This document shows positions 43,691 to 52,587 of a DNA stretch of 64,000 nt, one piece after another. Origin of the DNA: Paenibacillus sp. JJ-100 (GTDB taxonomy: Bacteria > Bacillota > Bacilli > Paenibacillales > Paenibacillaceae); assembly GCF_948329825.1 (NCBI RefSeq), contig NZ_CAOJCM010000003.1:372001-436000 (forward strand). Reading direction: 5' to 3'. Under the pieces are notes generated by a model. It searched no databases and was not told where the DNA came from. It saw nothing but the letters and a program-made list of their open reading frames with translations. How positions within the stretch are numbered: position 1 is the first letter of the stretch; every line of letters starts with the position of its first letter. The position numbers and the translations under genes were made by a program.

Positions 43691-44292
43691 TCAGAAACAT
43701 CTCCTCTCATCACTCTTGCATTCCAACGAATATACTGAAGCGTAATCACCTTAAATGCTCTAAAAACAGATTTGGAGGCTATAGCAAACAAAATGCCGAT
43801 CCCGAACAGCCCAATGGAAATGAAAATTTCTGCTTTTTCGAGATGACCCAGAAACAGATAGTCCACTGCAGCGGCTACAGGAGCTAGCACCAGCAAGGAC
43901 AGTCCTGCAAGGGTTAACCACACGGACCAGAGGCTAAGACCGATCGGAATCATGAGCATCAGATTGAGAAATATCAAGCCGACCGCTGCAAAAAAGTTCC
44001 TTGTAGCCCGGTTTCGGCTGCTGGGGGGCTGCATTTCTCTGAATGTTGGTACATCGAAGGGGTCGACACCAGATGTGTCGGAGGTCTCATGAGCGTTGTA
44101 CCGATCACCCAGTGCTTCGCGTGCAATTTCTTCCGGGCGACCAAGCTCACGTGCGATATCCTCTTCGGACCTGCCTTCACGTAAACCAAGGACAAAATGC
44201 TGATCATAATCGGCGAGCAGTTCGGCTCGTTCTATTCGGTCCATCGGACGCAAATACTTCTCCATGTCCTGCATAAATTTTTGTCTATTCAT
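43687..44292 (-). CDS. DUF1700 (HAAS-type) membrane protein
   Basis: A 201-residue protein. The N-terminal 65 residues match the HAAS signalling domain (MNRQKFMQDMEKYL, ERAELLADYDQHFVLGLREG, EDIARELGRPEEIAREAL). The C-terminal part has three or four membrane segments. It overlaps padR by 8 bp upstream and DUF4097 by 4 bp downstream, so the three proteins should be made in fixed ratio. HAAS domains are thought to connect PadR-type regulators to membrane partners. Confidence 0.87.
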   Translation of the reverse strand: MNRQKFMQDMEKYLRPMDRIERAELLADYDQHFVLGLREGRSEEDIARELGRPEEIAREALGDRYNAHETSDTSGVDPFDVPTFREMQPPSSRNRATRNFFAAVGLIFLNLMLMIPIGLSLWSVWLTLAGLSLLVLAPVAAAVDYLFLGHLEKAEIFISIGLFGIGILFAIASKSVFRAFKVITLQYIRWNARVMRGDVSE

Positions 44293-44614
44293 CTCGGGTT
44301 CCTTCCTCCATCAGATTAGTGACGTTGCGCACAAACGCGTTCCATTCTGTACTTAATGCAGCCATATATTCACGACCTGTATCCGACAATCGGTAATATT
44401 TGCGCGGTGGTCCCTCGCTGGATTCTTGTAGATATGTGGTGCAATATCCCTCATTAACAAGCCGGCGAAGCAAAGGGTACAGTGCACCTTCGGCAACTTC
44501 GATATGTTTGGAGACCGCCTGAGCCAGTTCATAGCCATATCGATCCTGACGATGAATCAAAACCAGGACGCATAGCTCAAGCACCCCTTTTTTGAACTGG
44601 ATGTTTACATTCAC
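44285..44614 (-). CDS. PadR family regulator
   Basis: A 109-residue PadR regulator, first gene of a three-gene operon. It shows VLIHRQDRYGYELAQAVSKH, the winged helix VAEGALYPLLRRLVNEGYCT, and the wing SSEGPPRKYYRLSDTGREYM. GGAGGAACC lies before the start. It probably represses its own operon: its promoter overlaps an ATGTAT..ATACAT dyad and two CACTAGT repeats. Confidence 0.92.
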   Translation of the reverse strand: MNVNIQFKKGVLELCVLVLIHRQDRYGYELAQAVSKHIEVAEGALYPLLRRLVNEGYCTTYLQESSEGPPRKYYRLSDTGREYMAALSTEWNAFVRNVTNLMEEGTRDE

Positions 44615-44643
44615 ATCGGTTCCTCCTGCTTCTGTTTGATAAT

Positions 44644-44705
44644 CACTAGTATGTATTGATCAGTAGTGGTGGATACATCATAGCACTCACTAGTGTTTAA
44701 TGCAA
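44644..44705 (-). promoter_or_regulatory. padR operon promoter and operator
   Basis: On the minus strand, -35 TTGCAT (plus 44700-44705) and -10 TATGAT (plus 44677-44682) are 17 bp apart. CACTAGTG sits in the spacer (44688-44695), and CACTAGT recurs 44 bp away at 44644-44650. ATGTAT (44651-44656) and ATACAT (44673-44678) form a PadR-like dyad touching the -10. Confidence 0.65.
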
Positions 44706-44898
44706 GGTAGTGTTTATAACTAAGTTCCAAGTTCTATACCAGCATACGCAAAAACCGGAGCGGTTACTTCCGTCTGGAGGCGGATACCGGTCCGGTCTAA
44801 GAGATGAAATATGTGCCCTGATCACTAACTTTGCTACGAATACAGGTTGTGGTTATCAATTCAAAGTAAGTTACCTGTTGCAGCTGTACCTCCTTGAA

Positions 44899-46440
44899 TC
44901 AGGATTGCACATCAAGGATGGGCAGATCTTCTACAGCAGGACCTTCGATGACATGGCCCTCATAATTGAAACGTGAACCGTGACATGGGCAATCCCATGA
45001 TCGTTCGCCGTTGTTCCATTCGACCTCACACCCCAAGTGTGTGCACGTTGTGTCGACCAGAAACAGCTTACCACTGGTATCTTTGTATGCACCGGCCCGT
45101 TTACCATTATGAGTGACAACGGCTCCTTCATCGTTGCCGATCTCACTTATATTTTTATGCACCATGCCTACTTTACCCGAGATTAACTCCTTGGCAACAT
45201 TGACATTTTCGACAATAAAGTTCTTCATACCCGGATCGGCTTTGAATCTGGCAGGATGAAATACTTCCGCATGAGGATTATCCCTTCCGGTAATGCGGTC
45301 TGCCAGAAGATGTCCAGCCATGGTGCCGGTAGTCATCCCCCATTTGGCGAAGCCAGTTGCCACGTAAACCCGCTCATGTCTGCTCGTAATAGGCCCGATG
45401 TACGGCACCTTGTCAATCGAGATCATATCCTGCGCGGACCATCGAAACGGAATGTTACGAATACCGAAGGTTTCTGCTGCATATTGTTCCAGGCGCTCGT
45501 AATGGCCAAAAGTGCAGATGCCTTGTCCGGTTTTGTGATTCTCACCACCAAAAATAATATGTTCTTTTCCGTTATGAACAACAGTACGGAGCGAACGGGC
45601 AGGATTATCATCGGAAATGTACATGCCGCCCGCATAAGGTTTCTCCGGTTCAACCATAACCGCATAGGACCGTTCGGCATGAAGACGAGTAAAGTAAAAT
45701 CCGGGATCATATACCGGGAAGTGAGAAGCGACAACGATATGCTCCGCCGTAACGAATGAACCACCATACGTTCTTATGCGTAGAGATGCTTCTTCTTCGA
45801 CATCGGTCACAGTAGTATGCTCATAGACACGCACGCCTTGCTTCACTGCTTCATCCAGCAAATAGTGCAGATAAGCTAGTGGATCAAAACGTGCCTGACC
45901 TGGCATGCGAATCCCTGCTCTGGCTGGGACCGGAATCGGAAGCGGGTCTACCCATTCACCGGGAATATTCAGTTTTCCGTAAGCTGTAAGTTCGATCTCC
46001 AGTTTTTTGATATTTTCTTCAGATTGAATATAGACATAGGCGTCCTCATCGGCCCACTGGCACTGGATTTGTTTATCATTCACCAGCTGGCGTATCCACT
46101 TCGCAGCTTCTGCATTACCCTCATAGTACATACGTGCCTGTTCGTGTCCGAAGTGGTGCATAATTTCATCATAGATGACTCCATGCTGTGCAGATACTTT
46201 GGCCGTTGTATGGCCTGTTGTTCCATCCAACACTTTTCCAGCTTCAAGTAAAACAACACTCAGACCGGACTGTGCAAGCAAGTAGGCTGTTGTAATGCCT
46301 GCGATCCCAGCGCCGATAATAGCTACGTCCGCAGTCGTATCCTCTGCGAGTTTCGGATAGGTATCGAACGTATTCGAGGCACGCCATAAAGACTCCGGAA
46401 CCGGCGGCAGGTTTGTTTGCAATTGCTCGTTTTCACTCAT
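44899..46440 (-). CDS. FAD-dependent oxidoreductase with C-terminal Rieske domain, YhfW-like
   Basis: A 513-residue fusion. Residues about 35-400 form a DAO-type FAD oxidoreductase (ADVAIIGAGIAGITTAYLLA, then LLEAGKVLDGTTGHTTAKVS, and VYVATGFAKWGMTTGTMAG). Residues about 425-510 are a Rieske [2Fe-2S] domain with both ligand pairs: CTHLGC and CPCHGSRF. The architecture matches Bacillus YhfW. The substrate is unknown; electron transfer between FAD and the cluster is implied. It is transcribed alone, and its 3' end lies close to the padR promoter region. Confidence 0.87.
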   Translation of the reverse strand: MSENEQLQTNLPPVPESLWRASNTFDTYPKLAEDTTADVAIIGAGIAGITTAYLLAQSGLSVVLLEAGKVLDGTTGHTTAKVSAQHGVIYDEIMHHFGHEQARMYYEGNAEAAKWIRQLVNDKQIQCQWADEDAYVYIQSEENIKKLEIELTAYGKLNIPGEWVDPLPIPVPARAGIRMPGQARFDPLAYLHYLLDEAVKQGVRVYEHTTVTDVEEEASLRIRTYGGSFVTAEHIVVASHFPVYDPGFYFTRLHAERSYAVMVEPEKPYAGGMYISDDNPARSLRTVVHNGKEHIIFGGENHKTGQGICTFGHYERLEQYAAETFGIRNIPFRWSAQDMISIDKVPYIGPITSRHERVYVATGFAKWGMTTGTMAGHLLADRITGRDNPHAEVFHPARFKADPGMKNFIVENVNVAKELISGKVGMVHKNISEIGNDEGAVVTHNGKRAGAYKDTSGKLFLVDTTCTHLGCEVEWNNGERSWDCPCHGSRFNYEGHVIEGPAVEDLPILDVQS

Positions 46441-46810
46441 ATATTGTTCTTCCTCCTAGATCTGGATCAGACCCTAATTTATGACGTTAGGTGTATACAT
46501 GTCCCTACTTCTATTCAGGATTGCCAGAGAGTACCAGAAAAAAACGAGTATATATATTTTTTATATAGGACGGAGAAAGATTTCTGGAAGGAAGCCTCTG
46601 TTTTTTTGAATCCATTTGCTTTATAGTAGGAATATCGAAATCGTTTTAGGTTCTGGTGTAGTAGAGTGTGTAAATAGAAAAACATGTTCATTTATAAGGT
46701 GTTACCAACTATTTATGTGATGTAATTTAGCAATTATAATGTGTTTTCAGGAATTAAAATGTATTCGCTATCATAATGATCTATATTTCAAATGTTGAAG
46801 GAGACTTGAT
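46441..46810. other. intergenic region with promoter and cre-like site of the GH3 gene
   Basis: A 370-bp AT-rich divergent region. The cre-like site at 46760-46773 is the only recognised element. Several TATAAT-like hexamers near 46735-46740 are candidates for the GH3 promoter. Confidence 0.5.
46760..46773 (+). promoter_or_regulatory. cre-like site upstream of the GH3 gene
   Basis: TGTATTCGCTATCA fits TGWNANCGNTNWCA except for T instead of A at position 5. It ends 38 bp before the start codon, and its right half CGCTATCA is identical to that of the uxaC cre site. Confidence 0.5.
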
Positions 46811-49642
46811 ATGACGACTCATCAAACGAAATATCCGTTTCAAGATACGACACTTGAGCTTAACGATCGGGTGAAGGACCTCGTATCTCGCCTGACGGAC
46901 GATGAAAAAATCGAATCTATGCTGCAATACCAGCCGGCCGTGGAACGCTTGGGGATTGCTGCGTATAAACATGGAACGGAAGCTGCGCACGGCCTTGCTT
47001 GGCTTGGTGAAGCTACGTCTTTTCCCCAGCCTGTCGGGCTGGCATGTACGTGGGACACGGATCTGATGAAGCAGATCGGCTCCGTTATCGGAGACGAGGC
47101 TCGTGTATTTTACAAACGCAACCCTGCTGTCAATGGTCTTACACTTTGGGCACCCACAGTAGATATGGAGCGTGATCCACGCTGGGGCCGAAACGAAGAA
47201 GCCTATGGGGAGGACCCGGAGCTGACTGCGGAGCTGACAACGGCGCTGGTGAAAGGGATTCAAGGTGATCATCCCAAGTATTACAAGGCGGTAGCGACGC
47301 TCAAGCATTTCCTCGGCAACAATAACGAAGTGGATCGGGGTAGTGGTTCATCCAGTATTGATCCACGTAATATGCGTGAATATTATTTGAAAGCCTTCGA
47401 GAAGCCGTTCAAGCAAGGCGGTGCACAGTCCATGATGACAGCGTACAACTCTATCAATGGTACACCTGCCCTGTTGCACCCTTATGTGAACGAAATTGTT
47501 AAAGGTGAATGGGGGATGGACGGTTTTATCGTTAGTGATGCGGGCGACGTGATGGGCATCAAGAATGATCATAAATATTATGATTCTCATACCCCAGGTA
47601 CGGTGGAGTCGATTCAAGCAGGCATTGACAGCATCACCGATGATGCTGAACTATCCAAACAAGCTCTTCGTGAAGGGCTGGAGCAAGGATTGCTCACGAT
47701 GGAGGATATCGATAAAGCCTTGTTCAACACGTTCCGTGTTCGTTTCCGTCTGGGTGAATTCGATCCGGAAGAAGGCAACCCGTATGCAGCAATCGGCGAA
47801 GAATCCATGATGACGGAGAAGGCCAAAGCCTTATCTCTTCGAGCAGCAAGAGAACAAGTGGTACTGCTCAAGAACGAGAAAGGCATCCTTCCACTCGACA
47901 AAACCAAAGCAGGCAAAGTGGCTGTCATCGGACAGCTCGGCGGAACGGTCTATCGAGACTGGTATGCAGGCTCACTGCCTTACCGTATAACACCTCTGGA
48001 AGCGATTCGTGGCAAGGTAGGCAACGATAACGTAACTTTCAAAGACGGTGATGATCGCATTACGCTGACCTCCGCAGCAAGCGGCAAAAAGCTGGGACTT
48101 GTCAGAGCAGCAGGTTCACCTGAAATGGTAGTTAAAGCTTCGGGAGAAGCAGAGACGTTCCGAGTGACGGATTGGGGATTTGGCAGTTACACGCTGCAGG
48201 CGGAGAGCAATGGTAAATATCTGACGACAGATGAGCAGTCCGTTACAGCGTCAGCTAATGAAGTGTACGGCTGGTTTGTCAAAGAAGTATTTCATATGCT
48301 GCCACAAGCAGATGGACACGTGGGTCTTACAACATGGAATGGTAGAATCGTGACCGCAGCGAACGATGGACATGATGTGCTCAAAGTGGCTGAAGAATGG
48401 AAAGAATTCGGTGCTGCAGAGACATTCCAGCAAGATGTCGTCACCCGTGGAATTGATGAGGCTGTTGCTGCTGCGAAAGAAGCCGAGACTGCGATCGTAT
48501 TTGTGGGTAATAACCCGCTCGTCAATGGTAAAGAAGAAGTGGACCGTCCAAGCCTGGAGCTGGCTGAATCACAGCAACGAATGGTGCAGGCTGTCTATGA
48601 AGCTAACCCGAATACGGTGGTGGTAATTGTGGGCAGTTATCCATTTACCTGCAACTGGGTTCAGGAGAACATTCCCGCAGTCCTGTATACGTCACATGCC
48701 GGACAGGAGCTGGGTAATGCAGTTGCAGACGTGCTGTATGGAGACTACGCCCCTGCTGGACGCCTGAACATGACCTGGGTACAGTCAGCAGATCAGCTCC
48801 CAGATATCCGGGATTACGATATTATTCAAGGTGGCCGCACCTATCAATATTTTGAAGGTAATGTGTTATATCCGTTCGGACATGGATTGACCTATGCCCC
48901 GTTTAAATACAGCAATCTGGAAGTTAGTCCTGCGCAAGCGGGCACAGAGGATCACGTGACGGTTCGTGTGGATGTAACCAATACCGGTTCAATTGCCAGT
49001 GATGAGGTCGTGCAACTGTATGTGCGTGCAGGTAAGTCTCGGGTAAAGCGCCCACTCAAAACGCTCAAAGGCTTTCGTCGTCTACATATTGAAGCTGGAG
49101 CCACAGCAACCGTTCATTTCGATCTGCCTGTTCAGGAACTGGCCATCTGGGATGTTACCCGTGACCGCTACGTGGTAGAGGAGGGGATTTACTCTATCAT
49201 GGTAGCTAAGTCCTCATCCGATGTGCAGCTAGTTGCCGATCTGCAGGTCGATGGAGAGACAATCCCGCCACGTCATCTGGGGATAACTACACGTGCTGAG
49301 AACTATGATGCTTATCAAGGTGTGGAACTGGATGAGTGTAAAGAGGGCGGAACAGCAGTCCGTGTGATTGGAGAGCAAGGATGGATTGCTTTTAAGGAGG
49401 CTGACTTCGGTAACGGAGCAACTGCATTGGAGGCACGCGTATCCTCAGAACAGCAAGATGCTGTGCTGGAAGTGAGATTGGGTGCGCCAGATGGCACCAT
49501 TGCCGGCCGTGTAGAGCTCGCACAGGGCGGTGCCCAGCAGTGGTCCACGGTTAGAGCTGAACTATCAGGAGCAGAGGGAATACAAGACGTCTATCTCCTG
49601 TTGACATCTGGCATTCGAATTTGTCATTTTGAGATGCGTTAG
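46811..49642 (+). CDS. multidomain glycoside hydrolase family 3, beta-glucosidase or beta-xylosidase
   Basis: A 943-residue protein without a signal peptide, so it is probably cytoplasmic. The N-terminal GH3 barrel (about 15-330) has LWAPTVDMERDPRWGRNEE and the nucleophile segment GFIVSDAGDVMG (D243). The GH3 C-terminal sandwich begins near 345 and resumes at about 545-690. It is interrupted at about 413-545 by a beta-trefoil/fascin-like insert with repeating W/F-G-SYTLQAESNGKYLTT patterns. A fibronectin III-like domain follows (about 690-770), then a C-terminal CBM6-like domain (about 800-943). It should release glucose or xylose from short beta-linked oligosaccharides. AAGGAGAC precedes the ATG. 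Confidence 0.9.
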   Translation: MTTHQTKYPFQDTTLELNDRVKDLVSRLTDDEKIESMLQYQPAVERLGIAAYKHGTEAAHGLAWLGEATSFPQPVGLACTWDTDLMKQIGSVIGDEARVFYKRNPAVNGLTLWAPTVDMERDPRWGRNEEAYGEDPELTAELTTALVKGIQGDHPKYYKAVATLKHFLGNNNEVDRGSGSSSIDPRNMREYYLKAFEKPFKQGGAQSMMTAYNSINGTPALLHPYVNEIVKGEWGMDGFIVSDAGDVMGIKNDHKYYDSHTPGTVESIQAGIDSITDDAELSKQALREGLEQGLLTMEDIDKALFNTFRVRFRLGEFDPEEGNPYAAIGEESMMTEKAKALSLRAAREQVVLLKNEKGILPLDKTKAGKVAVIGQLGGTVYRDWYAGSLPYRITPLEAIRGKVGNDNVTFKDGDDRITLTSAASGKKLGLVRAAGSPEMVVKASGEAETFRVTDWGFGSYTLQAESNGKYLTTDEQSVTASANEVYGWFVKEVFHMLPQADGHVGLTTWNGRIVTAANDGHDVLKVAEEWKEFGAAETFQQDVVTRGIDEAVAAAKEAETAIVFVGNNPLVNGKEEVDRPSLELAESQQRMVQAVYEANPNTVVVIVGSYPFTCNWVQENIPAVLYTSHAGQELGNAVADVLYGDYAPAGRLNMTWVQSADQLPDIRDYDIIQGGRTYQYFEGNVLYPFGHGLTYAPFKYSNLEVSPAQAGTEDHVTVRVDVTNTGSIASDEVVQLYVRAGKSRVKRPLKTLKGFRRLHIEAGATATVHFDLPVQELAIWDVTRDRYVVEEGIYSIMVAKSSSDVQLVADLQVDGETIPPRHLGITTRAENYDAYQGVELDECKEGGTAVRVIGEQGWIAFKEADFGNGATALEARVSSEQQDAVLEVRLGAPDGTIAGRVELAQGGAQQWSTVRAELSGAEGIQDVYLLLTSGIRICHFEMR

Positions 49643-49654
49643 ATCTAACAAAAG

Positions 49655-49698
49655 AAAAGCAGGTTCTGTTGACAAGAAACGTGACAGAGCCTGCTTTT
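49655..49698. terminator. bidirectional terminator between GH3 and nrdG
   Basis: AAAAGCAGG-TCTGT (49655-49669) pairs with ACAGA-CCTGCTTTT (49684-49698). Short T/A tracts flank both sides, so it can end both convergent transcripts. Confidence 0.8.
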
Positions 49699-49741
49699 GT
49701 ATTGTGTTGTTTTGTAATGATAGAAAAAAACAAAAACATCG

Positions 49742-50251
49742 TTACACTCCATCGAGCTGTAAGGTAACGATGTCTCCGGTTGCTTGTGTTGCACTCACAT
49801 CAATCAAACGCTGGTTGCGACTTCCGCGAAAAGGCAGAGACACATCGCGCTCAGTTGCAATATATCTTCCGTCGATAATTACATCGCATAACCGTGCAAG
49901 CTCTGCTCTCTCTTTGTCTTTAACGAGTTCCTCGTATTCGAATCCGGTGTAGGCCCATACCGACAGATCTGGTCGTGCATCCCGTAACTGACGCACCCAC
50001 TGGGTACATTCTGCTGCTGAGAAAAAGGGGTCACCCCCGCATAACGTTATACCGTCGAGGAGGGGATGGCTGATGACTTCCTGTAGAATCTGCTGCTGCC
50101 GCTCTTCTGTGAAGGGTTCACCCGCCCGGAAGCTCCATGAGTCGGGGCTGAAGCAGCCCGGACATGCATGGCGACAACCGCTGATGAACAGAACGGCACG
50201 CAGCCCTGTTCCTTCATTGACCGATTCGGGAATATAACCAAACAGATTCAC
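49742..50251 (-). CDS. nrdG: anaerobic ribonucleotide reductase activating enzyme
   Basis: A 169-residue radical SAM activase. The CxxxCxxC cluster motif is ISGCRHACPGCFSPDSW, and the GGDP motif is ITLCGGDPFFSAAE. It cleaves S-adenosylmethionine and installs the glycyl radical on NrdD. The start overlaps the nrdD stop by ATGA, so the two are coupled. Expression should be anaerobic through the Fnr and NrdR sites upstream of nrdD. Confidence 0.94.
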   Translation of the reverse strand: MNLFGYIPESVNEGTGLRAVLFISGCRHACPGCFSPDSWSFRAGEPFTEERQQQILQEVISHPLLDGITLCGGDPFFSAAECTQWVRQLRDARPDLSVWAYTGFEYEELVKDKERAELARLCDVIIDGRYIATERDVSLPFRGSRNQRLIDVSATQATGDIVTLQLDGV

Positions 50252-52209
50252 CGATGCTTCACCCGATCCCGCACTTCGGCCTGCTTCGCAGCATTGAAGC
50301 GTACCTTGTAATCCCCTGTCAGGTACCCTGTAACGCGTCGAAGGCGCTGGAAGTGTACTTCATTTTCGTGAACTTCGCATTCTGGACAGATATCTCCGAT
50401 GACCCCTTCGTACCCACATGCCGGGCAGCGATCAATCGGATGATTGATGGAAAAGTAACCGATATCCTGTGCCAACGCGTACTGCACGATTCGCATAAAG
50501 GCTGACGTGTTCGCTCGCACATTGCCATCAAGCTCGACATAAGAGATCGCTCCGGCATTACAGAGGGCATGGAATGGAGCCTCCAGCTCGATTTTACGGT
50601 AGGCCGGGAGAGTATAGTAGACTGGAATGTGGAACGAATTCGTATAATATTCACGTTCATTCACACCAGATATGGAGCCGTAACGTGCCCGATCTAGCTT
50701 GGTGAATTTGCCAGATAAACCTTCAGCAGGTGTAGCAAACAACGTAACGTTCAGGTTGTGTCGCTCACTCATTCGATCACAGAATTTTCTCATTGTGCGG
50801 ATTACATTCAGCGCTTCATGATGTACATGCATATCTTGTCCATGGTGCCGTCCATACATCGCCATCATACATTCAGCGAGTCCGATAAATCCGATAGACA
50901 ACGTGCCGTGTTTTAATAGGTCGGCAACCGGCTCATCCGGTTCCAGATTCTCTCCGCCTTCCCATACGCCTTCACGCATCATGAAGTCCGATGATTTGGC
51001 AGGCTGTTTCTTCTGAATAGCATAACGATGAAGCAAGCCGTCAAGAGCAAGGTTCATCATTTTGTCCAGAGCTGTATAGAAACCTTCTCGATCAGGGACA
51101 GGCCGATTTCCTCGGCAGATTCCAAAACGAATCCCCAATTTGACCAGATTGACCGTATTGAAGGACAGGTTCCCTTTCCCACTCTGTCGGTTCCGTCCAA
51201 ACCGATCCGCAAGGGTGCGTGTGCGGCAACCCATAGTCGCAATAATCGTATCCGGGTCTTCTGGTCGATAGAAGGGCAGATTAAACGATGCGTCCACATT
51301 GACAAAGTTAGGGTACATACGCCGTGAAGAACAGGTTACTGCGAGGCGAAACAAGTCATAATTCGGATCACCCTGAGCCTGATTAACCCCTTGTTTGCAC
51401 TGGAAAATATGCTGTGGAAATACGGGTGTTTCTCCGTGTCCAAGGCCCCTGATCGTTGCTTCCAGCAGGGAACGGGATACAAGACGACCCTCTGCTGAAG
51501 TGCACATGCCATAGTTCAGTGATGTAAAAGGAATCTGTCCCCCAGCCCGGCTGCTCATCGTATTCAGGTTATGTATAAGCGATTCAGCAGCTTGTCCGGT
51601 CTCCAGAACCGTCTCGTCATAGGCAAAGGCAAAAGAACGCGGGCACTGCTGCTTCGCTTCGGCGCTGTCCAGGTGAAGCTGCTCGTCTGCCAGCGGTGCA
51701 TGTTCCTCGAAGAGGCGCTGCCCTTTACGGAAATGCTTAGCAAATGAACGCTGCACATAAGGTGCCAGATCCCAGTCTATTTTGTTGGCTGATACGCCTC
51801 CGTACTGACTATTTTGCTGAGATTGGAAGATGATTGCGACCAGTGCCATCGCAGACATGATTGTTTGGGGTGTACGAACCGATCCGTTACCTGTATTGAA
51901 GCCAGAAGCCAGCAACCGATCAAAAGGAATGAAGATACAGTTGGTCGTTCCCAGGGCGTACTGGTCCAAATCGTGTACATACAGATCGCCATGATCAACA
52001 GCATCGGCAAGCGCCTCTGGCAACACATGACGCATGGCATGCCACTTGGCTGTCTCCGACCCAAGCCTGCTCATCTTGCCACTGAAGGAATCTCCGTTCA
52101 GATTCGCATTCTCTCTCAGTGTATCAGCGTCCTCTGCGCCAATAATACGTCTTCCCAGGTCAGATAAGAGATCCGATGCCGGTGGTGCGGCATACTCAAG
52201 TATAGTCAT
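50248..52209 (-). CDS. nrdD: anaerobic (class III) ribonucleoside-triphosphate reductase
   Basis: A 653-residue glycyl-radical enzyme that makes deoxyribonucleotides without oxygen. The finger-loop radical motif at the C-terminus is RRVTGYLTGDY, with glycine G628. Four zinc cysteines precede it in CPACG and CPEC (about 595-611). The catalytic barrel opens with ENANLNGDSFSGKMSRLGSE and HGDLYVHDLDQYALGTTNC. The N-terminal ATP-cone (about 90 residues in many NrdD proteins) is absent, so dATP feedback must differ. RBS AGGAGG lies 9 nt before the ATG. Confidence 0.95.
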   Translation of the reverse strand: MTILEYAAPPASDLLSDLGRRIIGAEDADTLRENANLNGDSFSGKMSRLGSETAKWHAMRHVLPEALADAVDHGDLYVHDLDQYALGTTNCIFIPFDRLLASGFNTGNGSVRTPQTIMSAMALVAIIFQSQQNSQYGGVSANKIDWDLAPYVQRSFAKHFRKGQRLFEEHAPLADEQLHLDSAEAKQQCPRSFAFAYDETVLETGQAAESLIHNLNTMSSRAGGQIPFTSLNYGMCTSAEGRLVSRSLLEATIRGLGHGETPVFPQHIFQCKQGVNQAQGDPNYDLFRLAVTCSSRRMYPNFVNVDASFNLPFYRPEDPDTIIATMGCRTRTLADRFGRNRQSGKGNLSFNTVNLVKLGIRFGICRGNRPVPDREGFYTALDKMMNLALDGLLHRYAIQKKQPAKSSDFMMREGVWEGGENLEPDEPVADLLKHGTLSIGFIGLAECMMAMYGRHHGQDMHVHHEALNVIRTMRKFCDRMSERHNLNVTLFATPAEGLSGKFTKLDRARYGSISGVNEREYYTNSFHIPVYYTLPAYRKIELEAPFHALCNAGAISYVELDGNVRANTSAFMRIVQYALAQDIGYFSINHPIDRCPACGYEGVIGDICPECEVHENEVHFQRLRRVTGYLTGDYKVRFNAAKQAEVRDRVKHR

Positions 52210-52267
52210 ATTAAGGTACCTCCTAGATGATTATTATAGATCATTATTTTTAAAATATATTAGCTAT

Positions 52268-52315
52268 ACACTACATGTAGATTCATATTATCCATTTATA
52301 AACTATATGTGGATT
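52268..52315 (-). promoter_or_regulatory. two NrdR boxes at the nrdDG promoter
   Basis: Boxes ACACTACATGTAGATT (52268-52283) and AAACTATATGTGGATT (52300-52315) share the CTA-N4-T-RG core and lie exactly 32 bp (three helical turns) apart. Paired NrdR boxes at about 31-32 bp are the hallmark of nrd promoters. They flank the predicted transcription start at about 52288. Confidence 0.75.
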
Positions 52316-52339
52316 TTTGGGTGTGATTATGATCACACC
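52295..52339 (-). promoter_or_regulatory. Fnr-type class II promoter of nrdDG
   Basis: GGTGTGAT-TATG-ATCACACC (52320-52339) is a perfect palindrome containing TGTGA-N6-TCACA, the Bacillus Fnr consensus. A -10 TATAAA on the minus strand (plus 52295-52300) puts the start at about 52288, so the palindrome centre falls at -41.5, the standard position for Fnr activation. No separate -35 is needed. Confidence 0.8.
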
Positions 52340-52587
52340 CCTAGAGAGGGAACAATTCATTTCCGTGATGGGTCGCGGGTTAAAGGTTCCAAAAGCTCAG
52401 ACAACAGCGTATAATCTCTAGTTATCTTGTATGTACAAATAAATCTCTTACGCTCCTGCAGTGTTACGATATAAATATAGTTGAAGATATCTTCCGGATT
52501 ACCTAGCAGAGTACGTAATTTGACATTCTAATTTGACTTTCTAACAAGCCAAGTGGATATCAGCATCTAAGACAAGAGAGGTGAACT

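Larger units (their letters stand above)
52210..52587. other. intergenic region between nrdD and the hybrid kinase gene
   Basis: A 378-bp divergent region. The left half holds the nrdDG promoter with Fnr and NrdR sites. The right half, up to the AGAGAGG before the hybrid kinase, has no recognised element. Confidence 0.55.

Noticed and set aside
44710..44976. 88-codon open frame on the plus strand
   Set aside because: It covers the padR upstream region and the 3' end of the Rieske oxidoreductase; no ribosome binding site.
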